Positions 61,260-64,000 of a stretch of 64,000 bases of DNA are shown piece after piece. The position numbers and the translations under genes are program-made. The number at the start of each line of letters is the position of its first letter. Within the stretch, counting starts at the first letter, position 1. This stretch comes from Cotesia glomerata (lineage: Eukaryota > Arthropoda > Insecta > Hymenoptera > Braconidae). The stretch covers positions 11,346,001 through 11,410,000 of the forward strand of contig NC_058158.1 of assembly GCF_020080835.1 (NCBI RefSeq), read 5' to 3'. The notes below the pieces were generated by a model. The model was not told where the DNA came from. It did not search any database and saw only the letters and a list, made by a program, of their open reading frames with translations.

Positions 61260-64000
61260 GTGAGTATTTTATGTGAAACATTTAAACTAGACAAATTATA
61301 TTATTGTTTAACAAGTAAATTATTTAAAACGTTAGTCGTATTGTTGGATTGATTTTTAGAGTAGTAGTTTATTATTCAGGTAATAATATCTTTGTAAATA
61401 TCCATATATAGTTATATTTACATTCGATATGCATTATTGATGTATACCAGAGCTTAAATAAAGCTATAATACTTGATAACTAATTTATAAATGTTGATTG
61501 ATTATTTAATCACTCAATTAGATTATTCATATATCTGTATATGTATATATTTTACAGGATTATCATATAAATGAGGTTATCTCTGCAACAAGAGTTATTA
61601 CTGTTTATGGTTATTAATTTTTAAATTGTGTTCAGTTAATTTAAGCCGCTGCCGGTGATTATCATAGAAAAATAAAATGATTATTTCCATAGTCTATAGC
61701 TGATGAATTATTGAAAAGTTTGTTTAAAACCAAATGTGCAATTGACCCAGTAGGTCGTGCACTAGAAGAATATATTCTCGGAAGAATATATAATACAGAA
61801 AAAGAAAAAATTAAATTAGTTATTTAGTAAAACAATAGCTGTGTTTAGGTTTATCGTGCCGAGTTTTCTTTACTATACTTCATTATATTTTCCTATGACT
61901 ATTTTATGCCCGAAATATAATCACAGTTGTTATTTTGTGCAAGATCCAAGATCAGCTGAAAACTTTGTTTAACTTTGTAAAGCTGAACGCCGCCATAATG
62001 CTTCAATTGTATAAAGTTGTGGTTAATAAAAAAAGCTCTCGAGCGCGAGCTTGTACGGGAAAAAGTTAAATGACGTAATGTAAACAAATTATGTCTTTAA
62101 TATCTACTTGCGGTCGGTAACGCGTCATCTCAAGTTTTTATTTAAGTTTAAATCTCTAAAGAACCGTCGCTTTTTAAGAGCAATGCTGTGTAACTACTCT
62201 CGGTTTTCAACTACTTTGTCCTATTTTTTGATGCGCAAAAAATTACAGTATATATACATATATTTATTATTTTTTTTTTTTATTTTCCTTCAGCTACATA
62301 ATACGCGCGCTCAGATAAATTAAAAACATGTCTGTGCCATTTTAGAAATGAAGTACACGGATGCAAACAGAGGGTAAATAATAATTACGTGATGATAAGT
62401 GTCTTGACGCTGTTAAATTACTAACTATTATTATTTTAATCAATTATTGACAGTGAAATTAAATGTACATTTTTCATAACGTCGACACGTGAATTTTTAA
62501 ATTCTCTATTTGAACAATGAAGAATCAATCGTTCATGAAAAATAAATGTAGAAGTACTGATGAATATTAACAGAGTCAAGAGTCGTCTGTTTTTGGATTC
62601 TTTTTTTTTTTTTTTTCGGTAAATCGGCCACAATTTATCGGGAATGATAAAGCTAAAAGATTATACTCAAATATTTGGACACAGTGTCGGGCGGATTGAC
62701 TCATCGGATGTATATACAAAAGCTAGATCAATGACAAATATATATATATTTCTGTTTACACACTGCTTCTGAAACATCATTTGTCAGATACATATAATAT
62801 ATATCTCATAAAACATCATTTATTACTGTTCGTATTTTACTTTGTATCGAATTCTTAATATGAAAGGGGCGTATTACTAAAATACATATGAAATATATTC
62901 ACGCCTTTTTGACTTTCAAATTTAAATCCGTCAATCTTTTTCTGGCATGGAAGATATGTCTATCAGATAAAATCATGTCGGCAAAATCCTGTTAAACCCT
63001 TCTTAGATATGAGAAACTTATAATACCTCAATAAAGTGATCTAAAATTAAAGAGAGATTGTTGAGTAGAAATTTCAATAATTAAAAATTAGTTAGTACCT
63101 GAATGATTTCTATAGAGGGTAAATCTCTTGTCTTGCAAACGTGACTAAAATTGCATTAGCGTCAACATTAGAGCTTTGTCGAGCTTGGTGTAAACCTCAG
63201 CTCACTGTACTGGTTCACGTATTATAGTTATAGCACCAGCTCGATATATCCGTCAGCCCAACATCCACACAGATATGCATTACACATAGTTTAATGATTG
63301 TATCGGCGGTGCCTCGATCATATCACGGTGAGCATACGTTAACCCCAAGGGTTTCATACTATTCAGACTAATCCCAATATGTGCTACAACATTCATTCGA
63401 ATTTAGCTTTTTTTATCATACCGAGTAAAACTTGTATCTTTTATTTATTTATTTATCAATTTTTTTTTACTCTATTTATCCAGAGATAAAAAATAAATCG
63501 ATGGCTTAATTGTTATTCGAACCTAAGAAACATGTTTTACATATAAAACCTCAGCTGAAGCTTTGTGCTCAAGTGGTATAAAAATAATTATACAAGTCAT
63601 CCTTAGTCCTAATTAAATTTCCACGTAGTCGTATTAATTATACTTCCGCAGATGACAATTATCAATTGTAATTGAAACACATTTTATATTCTTAGTTTAG
63701 AAGTAACATTTGAGAAATTCTTCGTATAGGTTAATTAACTTTGAACAATCGATACGAGTATATTGGTATGTTTCTTCGCATGTGCAATACTCTACCACTT
63801 CATCCTTGTTTATAGAGTAATATTTAAAATTATCAATTGCATTTTGAAAAAAAAAAAAAATATTTTTGCATCCACATTATCAAAATACTGAAAAAAATTC
63901 CATAAATAGTGTCCTTTGTCATGGAATTAATAGGTCTTATACTTTAGCTAATTACACTATAGCATACTTAAATTTATTACGATCCTTTTCACTTGTTCTT

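Larger units (their letters stand above)
58383..64000. other. Right-end region: spacer plus likely promoter and 5' UTR of a gene beyond the window
   Basis: No coding exon is supported. From 59570 to 60400 the sequence is clearly GC-richer and simple-repeat-rich, with an NRF-1-like GCATGCGCA at 59586-59594, GGT repeats at 59998-60036 and CAG/CTG repeats at 60091-60156. The stretch ending at 60380 looks like an initiator and leader. A non-coding exon candidate follows at 61169-61259. The rest (61260-64000) is AT-rich, suggesting a long first intron. Strand + is inferred from the exon candidate. Confidence 0.4.

Noticed and set aside
62860..62930. GGGGCGTATTAC ... CACGCCTTTTTGAC resembling the CCAAAAGGGCGTAT motif
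   Set aside because: Similarity is partial and lacks the CCAAAA half, so it was not added to the motif set.
1..64000. tRNA, rRNA, CRISPR, prokaryotic operon or endogenous viral genes
   Set aside because: None seen on reading both strands; all supported genes are spliced animal genes.

Overview
This is an insect nuclear chromosome window. It is strongly AT-rich and has multi-exon genes with canonical GT-AG introns, many of them short. Exons carry long Asn, Ser, Asp, His and Gln runs, and introns and spacers are full of small inverted-repeat (foldback) elements. Every recognised protein has a clear insect or metazoan relative. The overall look suits a parasitoid-type hymenopteran, but that placement is inference from composition and gene style only. 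I saw no rRNA, tRNA, CRISPR array or viral gene.

Layout from left to right: (1) the 3' part of a vitamin K epoxide reductase gene (+); (2) a nine-exon gene for a low-complexity 1,198-residue protein I cannot name with confidence (-); (3) a pyrimidine-nucleotide mitochondrial carrier of the Rim2/SLC25A33/36 type with His-rich insertions (-); (4) the SUMO E2 enzyme Ubc9/lesswright (-); (5) the NRBP/Madm pseudokinase (+); (6) a 16-exon adhesion GPCR with CUB, EGF, Ig, hormone-receptor, GAIN and seven-helix domains (-); (7) a PCMTD-type isoaspartyl methyltransferase-like protein (-); (8) l(3)mbt, with an FCS finger, three MBT repeats, a C2HC finger and a SAM domain (+); (9) fringe, with very long introns (+). 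The last 6 kb hold the fringe 3' UTR and what looks like the promoter and 5' UTR of another gene that runs off the right edge. Exon joins were worked out by hand. For each complete gene the exon lengths sum to an intact reading frame, which supports the models.

The genes do not form a pathway. Ubc9 (SUMO transfer) and L(3)mbt (chromatin silencing) are nuclear; fringe and the adhesion GPCR act in the secretory pathway or at the cell surface; Rim2 is mitochondrial. Pcmtd and l(3)mbt are head to head with about 1.5 kb between starts, and a palindromic element sits in that gap. VKOR and gene 2 are convergent with 420 bp between stop codons.

The most unusual content is repetitive. There is a family of roughly 200-310 bp terminal-inverted-repeat elements in introns of at least three genes and one spacer, and a near-perfect hairpin element present twice and differing by an 18-bp segment. 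A GC-rich foldback lies inside a Ubc9 intron. A 1.9-kb inverted-repeat-bounded block and a recurring CCAAAAGRGYRTAT motif sit in introns of the adhesion GPCR gene.
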